A program made the translations under genes and the position numbers. 64,000 nt of DNA from Microbispora hainanensis (GTDB taxonomy: Bacteria; Actinomycetota; Actinomycetes; Streptosporangiales; Streptosporangiaceae): the NCBI RefSeq assembly GCF_006874475.1, contig NZ_VIRM01000022.1, forward strand, positions 62,001 to 126,000, read 5' to 3'. Positions 1 to 7,869 of the stretch are shown here, one piece after another (position 1 is the first letter of the stretch; each line of letters opens with the position of its first letter). The notes beneath the pieces are model-generated. The model saw only the letters and a list, made by a program, of their open reading frames with translations, was not told the origin of the DNA and did no database searches.

Positions 1-371
1 GCGCGCTCGTCGCGGGCGCTATCGCACTAATAAAGGCGAAATATCCGGATTTGCCGCCGGAGTTGGTGTCGCGTGCTTTGACGGCGACCTCGCGGCCTCG
101 TCCGGCCGCGGGTTATGACGACAAAGTCGGATTCGGCGTCATAGACGCGGCGGCGGCCCTGCGGAAAGCCGCGGAGCTGACCGAATATGGCCGCGCGTTC
201 TCCATGCGGGACGACGTGGTGCAGGACGACGCGCATTTCGGCAGTGGCCCGGTCTCGGAGGGGCCGGCGCGCCCGGGGCCCGATCCGGTTAGGCTCTGGA
301 TCTACGGCATCGCCGTCGCCCTGGGAATCGGCGGTTTCTGCACCGCGTCCGTCGCGTTGCGCCGCCGTTGA
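1..371 (+). CDS. Mycosin-type S8 serine protease, C-terminal end (5' truncated by window)
   Basis: The open frame enters from the left edge (codons from base 3) and reads ALVAGAIALIKAKYPDL, then YDDKVGFGVIDAAAAL, the usual end of a subtilisin fold just after the catalytic Ser; the Asp, His and Ser of the triad lie outside the window. A short linker precedes one hydrophobic segment (LWIYGIAVALGIGGF) and an RRR tail, so the protease is tethered with its catalytic domain outside. This domain order is that of mycosins, the membrane-anchored proteases of type VII (ESX) secretion systems. No other ESX gene is visible. Identification rests on about 120 residues; another membrane-anchored S8 protease is possible. 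Confidence 0.75.
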   Translation, partial: ALVAGAIALIKAKYPDLPPELVSRALTATSRPRPAAGYDDKVGFGVIDAAAALRKAAELTEYGRAFSMRDDVVQDDAHFGSGPVSEGPARPGPDPVRLWIYGIAVALGIGGFCTASVALRRR

Positions 372-468
372 CCCGAAAGCCGCCGCTGCCCGAGTGCCGC
401 CGGTGATCACATGTTGGCCGCCGTTCTGCAGCATTTCGGACGCGGTCTTCCCGATGTTCGTGTTTCCG

Positions 469-499
469 GTGACAGAGCCCGGTTAAATTTCGCTAAGGT
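469..499 (+). promoter_or_regulatory. Candidate promoter for a leaderless transcript
   Basis: A -10-like TAAGGT (494-499) lies nine bases before the ATG at 508, and GTGACA (469-474) is 19 bp upstream of it. There is no purine-rich ribosome binding site before the ATG. This is the usual arrangement for leaderless actinobacterial mRNAs. Predicted from pattern only. Confidence 0.4.
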
Positions 500-507
500 C
501 GCGGCTC

Positions 508-876
508 ATGGGGTACGAGCTGCGCGTAGAGCGGGATGCACCGCTCGCCTACGCCGAACTCGCGAGCGTCTCGGCACGGGCCGGATTCGAGCTGCGCGGG
601 TCGCAGGAGGCGGGCGAGGTCGTCGCGCGCCACGGCGACTCGGTGCATCAGATCGCGACCTGGTCGGGGCGGCTCTCCGGCCAGCCCGGGTCCGACTGGC
701 AGGTCGCCCAGCTGGCTCTTCTCACCGATCTCATGGGGGCCCGGCTCCTGGGTGAGGACGGCGAGGCGTACGGCATCAGGAACGGCGTCGTCGAGCAGAT
801 CAACGGATCGTCCACGTACGAGTTCGGCAAGCTCGAAGAGATCCTCGCGGCCGGGCCGACCGAGTGGAGCGCTTGA
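508..876 (+). CDS. Conserved-looking hypothetical protein, 122 aa
   Basis: A 122-residue soluble protein with no signal peptide or membrane segment and no family I recognise. It has a regular mix of acidic and hydrophobic residues and a glycine-rich middle (SGQPGSDWQVAQLALLTDLMG), as expected of a small alpha/beta domain. The ATG at 508 is chosen because a -10-like TAAGGT sits nine bases upstream and earlier in-frame starts are lacking. Its stop overlaps the GTG start of the alkyltransferase-like gene by 13 bp in another frame, so the two are very probably co-transcribed and translationally coupled. Function unknown. Confidence 0.7.
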   Translation: MGYELRVERDAPLAYAELASVSARAGFELRGSQEAGEVVARHGDSVHQIATWSGRLSGQPGSDWQVAQLALLTDLMGARLLGEDGEAYGIRNGVVEQINGSSTYEFGKLEEILAAGPTEWSA

Positions 877-1190
877 GGGACGGCCGCGGCCAGCCGCCGC
901 CGTACGCGGAGCGGGTGCTCGACGTGGTCGAGCGGATCCCCCGCGGCAAGGTGATGTCGTACGGGGACGTCGCCGAGTATCTCGGCGAGGGCGGCCCGCG
1001 GCAGGTCGGCCGCGTGATGTCGCTGTGGGGCGGAGCCGTGCCCTGGTGGCGCGTGATCCACGCCGACGGCACCCCGGCGGCCGGCCTCGAGGCCGAATGC
1101 GTCGCCCGGTGGCGCGAGGAGGGCACCCCGCACCGTGGGACGCGTGCGGACATGCGCGCGGCCCGCTGGGACGGCCGGGACCGGCCGTGA
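864..1190 (+). CDS. MGMT-family alkyltransferase-like (ATL) DNA-binding protein
   Basis: A 108-residue single-domain protein of the O6-methylguanine-DNA methyltransferase family. The helix-turn-helix part is clear (PRGKVMSYGDVAEYLG, then RQVGRVMS, which carries the arginine that flips the damaged base). Where true methyltransferases have PCHRV with the acceptor cysteine, this protein has PWWRVIHADG. The Cys-to-Trp change is the hallmark of ATL proteins, which bind alkylated guanine without repairing it and hand it to nucleotide excision repair. It lacks the N-terminal domain of Ada/Ogt. The GTG start overlaps the preceding gene. The family assignment is strong; the repair role is from known homologues. 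Confidence 0.88.
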   Translation: MERLRDGRGQPPPYAERVLDVVERIPRGKVMSYGDVAEYLGEGGPRQVGRVMSLWGGAVPWWRVIHADGTPAAGLEAECVARWREEGTPHRGTRADMRAARWDGRDRP

Positions 1191-1365
1191 CGGTGATCAT
1201 CGTAACCGTCTTCCGGTGCTGACTCCAGAGCTGACTTCGGGCCTGACGATCCGCGCCCCGGACGGTCGGATCGGCGTCCCACCCCTCCCCGTAGTGCCAC
1301 TCGTCACCCGGTGCCACAGGGGTGTCACCCGCTGATTCACAGGAAATCCACAGGCTTTCGCGAGT

Positions 1366-1417
1366 CAGGTCTGGCAGTGTTCTGGGGGCATTACCATTTT
1401 CTGAAACCAGGTCTGGC
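1366..1417 (+). repeat. Direct repeat CAGGTCTGGC x2 upstream of the TagF-like gene
   Basis: Two exact 10-bp copies at 1366-1375 and 1408-1417, 42 bp apart (about four helical turns), in the 246-bp gap before the glycerophosphotransferase-like gene. No other gene or terminator is visible in that gap. The spacing would place both copies on one face of the helix, so a regulator site is possible, but chance is not excluded. Confidence 0.3.
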
Positions 1418-1436
1418 GAAGGGTGGTGCCTCCCGA

Positions 1437-4334
1437 ATGACACCCGCACCCACGAGCGACGCCGTCGCTGAACGACTGCGGGCTGTCCAGGAGCTATACG
1501 ACCGGGGCGAGCCGATAGACGCGCTGGTCGCGCTCGTGCGCGCGGAGGGGCTCAGCCCCGCGCAGCGCCGGGAGGTCGACCGCGAGGCGATCGTCGGTCC
1601 CCTGGGTCTGCGCCTCGACGCCGCCGCCAAACGCGGGCCCGCCCGCCGCCGTCAGACCATCGACGCGCTGCGCCCCTACCTCGCGGAGGTGGACCCGAAG
1701 GTCAAGCGGGAGCTGCCGGTCGGGCGCCGGGTCGCCTGCCACCTGATCGAGACGCAGGACCCGGGCGAGCTCGCCGAGGGCGACGCGCTGGCCAAGCTCG
1801 CCGCCGCCGCGGCCGAGCCCTCCCGCCGGGTGCGGCGGGGCCTGCGGTGGTACGCCGACCTGCCGGTGGAGGTCGGCGACCCCTCGCTGCTGCGCCTGCG
1901 GGCGGCCGACCTCGTGCCGGTCACGCAGATCGACGACATCACCTGGGTGGGCAACCGCCTGAGGGTGACCGGGCACGCCTACATCGCGGGCCTGTCGGTC
2001 CGCAGCGGGCGGTTCAACCGCGCCACCGTCGTGCTGCGCGGCCCCCGCTGGCTGCCCCGGATCACGATGAAGACCCGCAGGACCTACCGGCCCGAGGCGA
2101 CCCACGCGGCCCGCGAGCCCGGATGCAACTACGACTGGGCGGGCTTCACCGCCGAGGTGCACCCGTTCGCCCTGCGCTGGCGCGCCGGGGTGCGGGCCCT
2201 GGTGCGCGGCACGAAGCGGGTGCTGCGCCGCCGCCACATCGTCCAGGACACCACCACCTGGCGGGCCGAGATCGTGATCTGGAGCCGCGCCGCCCGCGCG
2301 AAGGGCGTGCTGCGCGGCCCGGTGATCGGCCGCACCGAGCGCCCGGCCGGGCTCCAGGTGCGCCCGCGCTGGTGGGTGCGGCCCGTGTGGACCTCCGACA
2401 AGGCGCTGCAGGTGGTCTACCAGCCGACCCGCGCCCAGCTCACCGGTGTGCGGCTGAACGGCGACAACATCGAGCTCACCGGCTTCCTGCCGGGCCGGCC
2501 CGTCACCAAGGGCAAGGCCCGCGTCGGCGGCCACCGCATGTCGGCCGACTTCACCCCGGTCGAGGGCGGCAGCCGGTTCTCGCTGTCGCTCGCGGTCGGC
2601 ACCCTGCTCAACGCCGAGTCCCGCCGGCTGTGGGTCGAGCCCAAGGGAGACCCGGCCGCCGCCGTCATGCTGGAGGGCGCGGAGGAGACCCGCCTGCTGC
2701 TCGGCGAGCGCGAGGTCACGGTGCAGGGCGACCGGCGCGACCGGGTCGTCATCTCGGGTCACAAGATCCTGCCGGTGATCACCTCGGCCGAGTGGCACGA
2801 CGAGTCGATCACGCTCACCGGCCGCTACCCCGACCCCGACCAGGGCCCGCGCGACCTCGTGCTGCGGCACCGGGGCGGGCTCACGATCCGCGTGCCCCTG
2901 GAGCGCGACGGCGAGCGCTTCACCGTACGGCTGTCGCCCGGCGCGATGCCGCGCTTCGGGTCGGCCGTGCCGCTGGCCGAGGGCACCTGGAACGTCTCGG
3001 TGGCCCCGCCCGGCCGGTACGGCCCCGCGATGGTGCCCGTCCGGTTCGACCACGCCGGCCTCGACGCGCTGGACGAGAGCCCCCGGCTCATCGACGGCCG
3101 GGTCTACCGGTTCGTCGCCACCCGTTACGACGTGCCCGTGCTGGTGGCGGCCGAGGACCGGCCCGGCGACGAGCGGAGCGCGGCGGGCGTGTGGGCGCTC
3201 AGCCGCACCTTCTACCCCGCCGAGCGCGCCCGGCCGCTGCGTGAGGCCACCGTCTACGTCTCCTTCGACGGCCGTGCCTACTCCGACAACCCGCGCGCCA
3301 TCTACGAGGAGCGGGTGCGGCGCGGCGACGAGGGCGAGCACATCTGGGTCGTCAGGGACGGCGCGTTCGTCCCGCCGGGCTCGCGCGAGCTGGGCCTCGG
3401 CGACGGCGTGACGCCCACGGTCGTCCGCGAGGGCAGCCGGGAGCACTACGAGGCGCTGGCCCGCGCCCGCTACATCGTGTCCAACGGCTTCATGCCGCAG
3501 TGGTTCCGCACCCGCGACGACCAGGTGTGCGTGCAGACCTGGCACGGCACGCCGGTCAAGCACATCGGCCGCGACCAGGCGCACATGAAGCGCGAGCCCC
3601 GGCCCCCGGTGTGGCACCGCCAGGCGGTGGAGGTGCGCGGCTGGGACCTGCTGCTGTCGCAGAGCCCGTGGGCGTCGTCCGTCCTGCGCAAGGCGTTCGG
3701 CTACGAGGGCGAGATCCTTGAGTCGGGCTACCCGCGCAACGACGTGCTCGTCTCCGGCGAGCGTGACGCGATGGCGGCCGAGATCCGGCGCCGGATCGGC
3801 ATCCCCGAGGGCAAGCGGGTCGTCCTGTACGCGCCGACCTACCGCGACTACGACCGCAGGAACGCCACGGTCAAGCTCGACCTGGCGGACGCGAAGCGGG
3901 CGCTCGGCGCCGATCACGTCGTGCTGGTCCGCGGGCACATGATGCAGGCCTTCCCGCACGTGAACGCGCACGACGGCTTCGCGATCGACGTGACGACCTA
4001 TCCCGACACCGCCGATCTGCTGCTGATCGCCGACGTGCTCGTCACCGACTACTCCTCGGTGATGTTCGACTTCGTGGCGACCGGGCGGCCGGTCGTGCTG
4101 TTCACGCCGGACCTGGCCAAGTATCGCTCCTCGCGGGGGCTGTACCTCGACCTGGAGTCCCAGCGTCCGGGGCTGCGGCTGGAGACCTCACCCGAGGTCG
4201 TGGAGGCCCTGCGCAACATCGACGCGGTGACCGCCAAGCTGGCCGACCGTTACGCGGCCTTCGCGCGGACCTACGCGCCGCACGACAACGGCAAGGCCAC
4301 CGCCCGGGTCATCGACCACGTGTTCTCCTCCTGA
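1437..4334 (+). CDS. CDP-glycerol glycerophosphotransferase family protein (TagF-like)
   Basis: A 965-residue protein. The last ~330 residues are the Glyphos_transf domain that polymerises polyol-phosphate units of teichoic-acid-like polymers: VQTWHGTPVKHIG (near residue 700), APTYRDYD and VLVTDYSSVMFDF (near 870), with the His and Asp/Ser motifs used for the CDP-linked donor. The first ~600 residues are a long region, partly beta-rich by eye, with an arginine-rich, alanine-rich helical start. The ATG at 1437 is preferred over earlier non-ATG codons, which would add 42 residues of unlikely composition. It probably acts on the inner face of the membrane in wall glycopolymer synthesis. No other wall-polymer gene is adjacent, so the donor sugar or polyol cannot be specified. 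Confidence 0.85.
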   Translation: MTPAPTSDAVAERLRAVQELYDRGEPIDALVALVRAEGLSPAQRREVDREAIVGPLGLRLDAAAKRGPARRRQTIDALRPYLAEVDPKVKRELPVGRRVACHLIETQDPGELAEGDALAKLAAAAAEPSRRVRRGLRWYADLPVEVGDPSLLRLRAADLVPVTQIDDITWVGNRLRVTGHAYIAGLSVRSGRFNRATVVLRGPRWLPRITMKTRRTYRPEATHAAREPGCNYDWAGFTAEVHPFALRWRAGVRALVRGTKRVLRRRHIVQDTTTWRAEIVIWSRAARAKGVLRGPVIGRTERPAGLQVRPRWWVRPVWTSDKALQVVYQPTRAQLTGVRLNGDNIELTGFLPGRPVTKGKARVGGHRMSADFTPVEGGSRFSLSLAVGTLLNAESRRLWVEPKGDPAAAVMLEGAEETRLLLGEREVTVQGDRRDRVVISGHKILPVITSAEWHDESITLTGRYPDPDQGPRDLVLRHRGGLTIRVPLERDGERFTVRLSPGAMPRFGSAVPLAEGTWNVSVAPPGRYGPAMVPVRFDHAGLDALDESPRLIDGRVYRFVATRYDVPVLVAAEDRPGDERSAAGVWALSRTFYPAERARPLREATVYVSFDGRAYSDNPRAIYEERVRRGDEGEHIWVVRDGAFVPPGSRELGLGDGVTPTVVREGSREHYEALARARYIVSNGFMPQWFRTRDDQVCVQTWHGTPVKHIGRDQAHMKREPRPPVWHRQAVEVRGWDLLLSQSPWASSVLRKAFGYEGEILESGYPRNDVLVSGERDAMAAEIRRRIGIPEGKRVVLYAPTYRDYDRRNATVKLDLADAKRALGADHVVLVRGHMMQAFPHVNAHDGFAIDVTTYPDTADLLLIADVLVTDYSSVMFDFVATGRPVVLFTPDLAKYRSSRGLYLDLESQRPGLRLETSPEVVEALRNIDAVTAKLADRYAAFARTYAPHDNGKATARVIDHVFSS

Positions 4335-4369
4335 CCGGCGCCGAGAACGCCGAGGATCGCGAGGCACCG

Positions 4370-4903
4370 GTGCCGGACGGAGGAGGTCCCCAGGGGACGA
4401 GGCCAGGGCTGCGGCCGTACGCGCTGATGCTCGTGCTGGCCGCGGCGGTGCTGGTCGTGGACCAGGCGACCAAGTTCTGGGCGACCTCCGCACTGTCCGG
4501 CGGTGAGTCCATCACGGTGATCCCGGGCCTGATCGGGTTCCGGTTGTTGCTGAACCCCGGTGCCGCCTTCTCGACCGGCACCGGGGTGACGTGGGTGTTC
4601 ACCCTGGTGGCGGCCGTCGCGGTCGCCGTCATCCTGTTCGTCGGGCGGCGGCTGCGCTCCCGGGCGTGGACCTTCGTGCTGGGGGCGTTGCTCGGGGGCG
4701 CCACCACCCATCTGCTCGACCGCCTCTTCCGCCCGCCCGCCTTCGCTCAGGGGCATGTCGTGGACTTCATCGACTACGGCGGCCTGTTCGTCGGCAACGT
4801 CGCCGACATCGCGCTGACCGTGGGCTGCGCCTTCCTCCTGCTGCTGGCCCTCCGCGACGTTCCTCTCGGGGGCGTGGCCGGCGAGGAACACCCCTCGGTG
4901 TAG
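4370..4903 (+). CDS. lspA: Lipoprotein signal peptidase (signal peptidase II)
   Basis: A 177-residue polytopic protein with four hydrophobic segments. It has the LspA landmarks: VVDQATKFW in the first helix, LNPGAAFS, the first catalytic Asp in THLLDRLFR and the second in FVGNVADIAL, with VVDFIDYGG between. It cuts prolipoproteins ahead of the lipid-modified cysteine in the outer leaflet of the membrane, so it would process the three lipoproteins encoded here (15369, 49981 and 63184). The GTG start gives a 16-residue polar N-terminus; a later start would still retain all helices. It follows the TagF-like gene by 35 bp with no terminator visible, so the two may share a transcript. Confidence 0.92.
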   Translation: MPDGGGPQGTRPGLRPYALMLVLAAAVLVVDQATKFWATSALSGGESITVIPGLIGFRLLLNPGAAFSTGTGVTWVFTLVAAVAVAVILFVGRRLRSRAWTFVLGALLGGATTHLLDRLFRPPAFAQGHVVDFIDYGGLFVGNVADIALTVGCAFLLLLALRDVPLGGVAGEEHPSV

Positions 4904-5032
4904 GCGGCCTGGCGGGAACCCGTCGGCATGTGACGCCAATGCCCCTGGGAGGGCACACGGCCGGCTGGTTGGCTGTCCGACGCGGGTTCGCCACTCGCGC
5001 TCACGACAGCCATCCGAGAGAGCCGCACGACC

Positions 5033-5449
5033 ATGAATCTTGTCCTGCCGATCCTGATCGGCCTCGCCTACGCCGTGCTGATGTCACTGATCCCCGAACC
5101 GGCCCGCCGCCGCTTCAACGCGATCATGGTGGGCGGGGCGGGGGCCGCCTACCTCAGCGGTGGGGGCCTCGGCGGCTGGGAGTTCCCCTTCACCGCCCTC
5201 GTCGCCTACTGCGCCTACCGCGGCCTGGAGTCGTGGACGTTCATCGGGATCGCCTGGCTGCTGCATACCGGTTGGGACGTGCTCCACCACCTCAAGGGCA
5301 GCCCGATCATTCCCTTCGCCCACGACTCGTCCTTCGGCTGCGCCGTCTGCGACCCCGTCATCGCCCTGTGGTGCTTCTGGGGCGGTCCCTCGCTCATCGG
5401 CCTCGTACGGGCCCGGATCGCCCGGCCGCGCACGACGGTTTCTCCGTGA
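5033..5449 (+). CDS. DUF6010 family integral membrane protein
   Basis: A 138-residue protein with about four membrane segments (NLVLPILIGLAYAVLMSLI; an alanine/glycine-rich second; IGIAWLLHTGWDVLHHL; VIALWCFWGGPSLIGLV). The conserved stretch WLLHTGWDVLHHLKG with GCAVCDPVIALWC matches what I know of the DUF6010 family, which has no assigned activity. The two histidines and the CAVCD motif near the membrane face could bind a metal or haem, but that is speculation. A purine-rich GAGAGAG sits upstream of the ATG. The RDD protein follows in the same direction 59 bp later. Confidence 0.8.
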   Translation: MNLVLPILIGLAYAVLMSLIPEPARRRFNAIMVGGAGAAYLSGGGLGGWEFPFTALVAYCAYRGLESWTFIGIAWLLHTGWDVLHHLKGSPIIPFAHDSSFGCAVCDPVIALWCFWGGPSLIGLVRARIARPRTTVSP

Positions 5450-5508
5450 GGAGTGGCGCTTCTCCCTCTCCGCCCCGGTAGCGTCCTGAACGTTCATGAA
5501 AGGACGCC

Positions 5509-6051
5509 ATGTCGACTTCGTCATCATTCAACGGGGGGACCCCCGCACCGGCCTGGCGCCGCATCACCGCCTGGCTGATCGACTGGTTGTGGATCCTCAT
5601 CCTTCCGCTGCTCCTGGTCCCCGTCGGCGTGGTCGTCTACTCGGCGGGACTGCGACTACCCGTCCCCCTGTGGAACCTCATATCGTTCCTCTTCCTGATC
5701 GCGCCGGTGACCCTCTGGTGCGCCCGGCGTGAGTCCGGCCGCTTCCAGGCCACGCCGGGAAAGCGGGCCAGGGGCCTGATCGTCGTCGACGCCCGCTCCG
5801 GGGGACCGATCGGTTTCGGGCGGGCGCTGCTGCGCAACACCGCCAAGATCGCTCTGCCGTGGCAGCTGGGGCACACCGTCGCGTACGGCTTCGCCGCCGA
5901 GGCCCGGAACCCGTCCGGGTCTCTGATGGTGCTGACGATCACCGTCTACGTCATCATGTTCGCCTGGCTGGGCGCCCTTTTCCTGCCCTCGGGCAGGACG
6001 CCCTACGACCTGCTCGCCGGCACCCGGGTCGTCCGGGCGCACGCGCCGTGA
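5509..6051 (+). CDS. RDD family membrane protein
   Basis: A 180-residue protein with the RDD-family layout: PAWRRITAWLIDWLWILILP (Arg and Asp in helix 1), a second helix, a soluble loop with TPGKRARGLIVVDARSG, then RALLRNTAKI and a third membrane region ending LPSGRTPYDLLAGTRVV. The final DLLAGTRVV is a strong signature. RDD proteins are small integral membrane proteins, some linked to ion or compatible-solute transport; no specific role can be given here. The ATG is preceded by AAAGGA at a good distance, and TAGCGT (5479-5484) could be its -10 box. It converges with the SDR gene. Confidence 0.88.
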   Translation: MSTSSSFNGGTPAPAWRRITAWLIDWLWILILPLLLVPVGVVVYSAGLRLPVPLWNLISFLFLIAPVTLWCARRESGRFQATPGKRARGLIVVDARSGGPIGFGRALLRNTAKIALPWQLGHTVAYGFAAEARNPSGSLMVLTITVYVIMFAWLGALFLPSGRTPYDLLAGTRVVRAHAP

Positions 6052-6064
6052 TCGGCCGGCCCGC

Positions 6065-6826
6065 TCAGACCTGGTTCGCCGGAAGCACGACGACCTGACG
6101 GAGGTTGACGCGCCTGGCCCGGCTGACCGTGTAGGCGATCAGGTCGGCGACGTCCTCGGCGGTGAGGGACGTGATGACCTCGTACATCCCGGCGAGCTGC
6201 GCCCCGAGCTCCCGGCTGTCGACGTGGTCGCCCAGCTCCGTCGCCGTCAGGCCCGGCTCGATGTTGGTCACCCGCACGCCGCGCGGGCCGAACTCCGCCC
6301 GAAGGTTCGCCGACAGGTGGGTGAGGGCGGCCTTGGTCGCCCCATAGACGGCGTAGCCGGGGAAGACGGCGTGGGCGCCGATGGACGAGATGTTCACGAG
6401 GTCGGCCGTCCGGCCCTCCGTCCCCGCCGCGAGCAGGTCGGCGGTGAAGGCCCGGATGATCCGCAGTGCGCCGGCGAGGTTGGTGTCGAGCATCCGCGTC
6501 CACTCGTCGACGCGGCCGTCGTCGATCGGGTTGGGCAGCATCACGCCCGCGGTGTTGACCAGCAGGTCCACCGGGCCGAGCTCGGCATGGACGCGGTCGG
6601 CCGCGGCCGCCACGCTGTCGTCGCGGGTGACGTCGGCCGCCACGGCCAGCGCGGAGCCGCCGTCCGCGGCGATCTTCCGGGCGACCTCCTCCAGCCGGTC
6701 GGCGCGGCGGGCGAGCAGCGCGACCTTCGCGCCGGAGGCGGCCAGCAGCCGCGCCGTCGCCTCTCCGATGCCGCTGGCGGCCCCCGTGACGACGGCGACG
6801 CGTCCGGCAAGGTTCTCGTAGCTCAT
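6065..6826 (-). CDS. SDR family NAD(P)-dependent oxidoreductase
   Basis: A 253-residue classical short-chain dehydrogenase. It shows the TGxxxGIG nucleotide motif (VVTGAASGIGEATARLL), the NTAG motif as VNTAGVM, the catalytic Ser in VNISSIGAH, and YxxxK as YAVYGATKAAL. Substrate is unknown. The start is the ATG of MSYENLAG, with GAAGGAG seven bases upstream. It is divergent from an XRE/MmyB regulator gene, a pairing common in actinomycetes where the regulator controls the adjacent SDR gene. The 120-bp gap between them contains the tandem GTACTAGTCT repeats, a natural site for that control. Confidence 0.92.
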   Translation of the reverse strand: MSYENLAGRVAVVTGAASGIGEATARLLAASGAKVALLARRADRLEEVARKIAADGGSALAVAADVTRDDSVAAAADRVHAELGPVDLLVNTAGVMLPNPIDDGRVDEWTRMLDTNLAGALRIIRAFTADLLAAGTEGRTADLVNISSIGAHAVFPGYAVYGATKAALTHLSANLRAEFGPRGVRVTNIEPGLTATELGDHVDSRELGAQLAGMYEVITSLTAEDVADLIAYTVSRARRVNLRQVVVLPANQV

Positions 6827-6915
6827 GGTGACTCCTTCGCGTTCGAGGTTGACGAGAGCCACCCTGCCGGGGCGGGCCGGGCACACCCAGCACACGCTTT
6901 TTCCTGGTAAAGCCA

Positions 6916-6937
6916 GTACTAGTCTGTGTACTAGTCT
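6916..6937 (+). promoter_or_regulatory. Tandem direct repeat GTACTAGTCT x2, probable operator
   Basis: Two perfect 10-bp copies (6916-6925 and 6928-6937) separated by 2 bp, giving a 12-bp period. Each contains the palindrome ACTAGT. The second copy contains TAGTCT, a TAnnnT -10 box nine bases before the regulator's ATG, so a protein bound here would cover the promoter. Candidate site for the adjacent XRE/MmyB regulator. Confidence 0.6.
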
Positions 6938-6946
6938 TGGGGCGTC

Positions 6947-7798
6947 ATGGATGGCGATCTGGGACGGTTCCTACGCTCTCGCCGGGCCCGGATCCGGCCC
7001 GAGGACGTCGGCCTCCCGGCGCACGGGCGGCGGCGGGTCAGCGGGTTGCGGCGCGAGGAGGTCGCGCTGCTCGCGGGCATGAGCGCGGAGTACTACATCC
7101 GCCTGGAGCAGCAGCGCGTCCGCAACGTCTCCGACGAGGTGCTCGACGCGGTCGCGCGGGTGCTGCGCCTGGACGGCACCGAGCGGGCGCACCTGCGCCG
7201 CCTCCTCCGGCCGCCGGGCGACCGGCGGGCTCCCCTCGGCCAGGTCCGGCCCGGGGTGCGGATGCTCCTGGACGCGGCCGGCTCCGTGCCGGCGTTCGTC
7301 CTCGGGCCCCGGATGGACGTGCTCGCCTGGAACGCCCTCGCCGACGCGATCACCGGTTTCTCGGACATGCCCGAGGGCGAGCGCAACATGGCCCGCCAGA
7401 CGTTCCTGACGCCGCGTGCGCGCTCCCTCTATCGCGACTGGCCGGCCGTGGCCGCCGAGACCATCTCCTATCTGCGGCTGTACGCCGGGAGGCACCCCGG
7501 CGACCCGCTGCTGGGCCCGCTCGTCGCCGGCCTGTCCGCCGACCCCGGCTTCGCCCGCCTGTGGGAGGAGCACCGGGTCGCCGAGAAGACCTTCGGCGTC
7601 AAGCTGCTGCGCCACCCGGAGCTCGGCGACCTCGACTTCGCGTACGAGACCCTGGCCCTGCCGGGGGACCCCGATCTGCTGGTCGTCATGTACACGGCCG
7701 ATCCGGCCTCCCCAACCGGCCGTGTGCTGGCCCGGCTCTGGCGGGCGCATCGCGGCGATCTGGACGAACCGGACGTACGGGTGACCGCGGCCGACTGA
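6947..7798 (+). CDS. XRE-type HTH regulator with MmyB-like ligand-binding domain
   Basis: A 283-residue regulator. Residues ~5-75 form the helix-turn-helix (LGRFLRSRRARIRPEDVGL, then GLRREEVALLAGMSAEYYIR). Residues ~100-270 are the PAS-like MmyB ligand domain, recognisable from PAFVLGPRMDVLAWNALADAI and FARLWEEHRV. Members of this family often repress a divergent SDR gene and respond to a small hydrophobic ligand, which fits the neighbour at 6065-6826. The ATG has no good ribosome binding site but a -10-like box just upstream, so the message may be leaderless and autoregulated through the tandem GTACTAGTCT repeats. Confidence 0.9.
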   Translation: MDGDLGRFLRSRRARIRPEDVGLPAHGRRRVSGLRREEVALLAGMSAEYYIRLEQQRVRNVSDEVLDAVARVLRLDGTERAHLRRLLRPPGDRRAPLGQVRPGVRMLLDAAGSVPAFVLGPRMDVLAWNALADAITGFSDMPEGERNMARQTFLTPRARSLYRDWPAVAAETISYLRLYAGRHPGDPLLGPLVAGLSADPGFARLWEEHRVAEKTFGVKLLRHPELGDLDFAYETLALPGDPDLLVVMYTADPASPTGRVLARLWRAHRGDLDEPDVRVTAAD

Positions 7799-7869
7799 TC
7801 CGCCCCACTGGGACATGGAGTGGGCATTCGGGCACGATCTGTCTCAGTGATCTGGTGGAATGCTGTGTT

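Noticed and set aside
27-434. Minus-strand frame opposite the mycosin end
   Set aside because: The plus-strand reading gives a clear S8 C-terminus and membrane helix; the minus one has neither.
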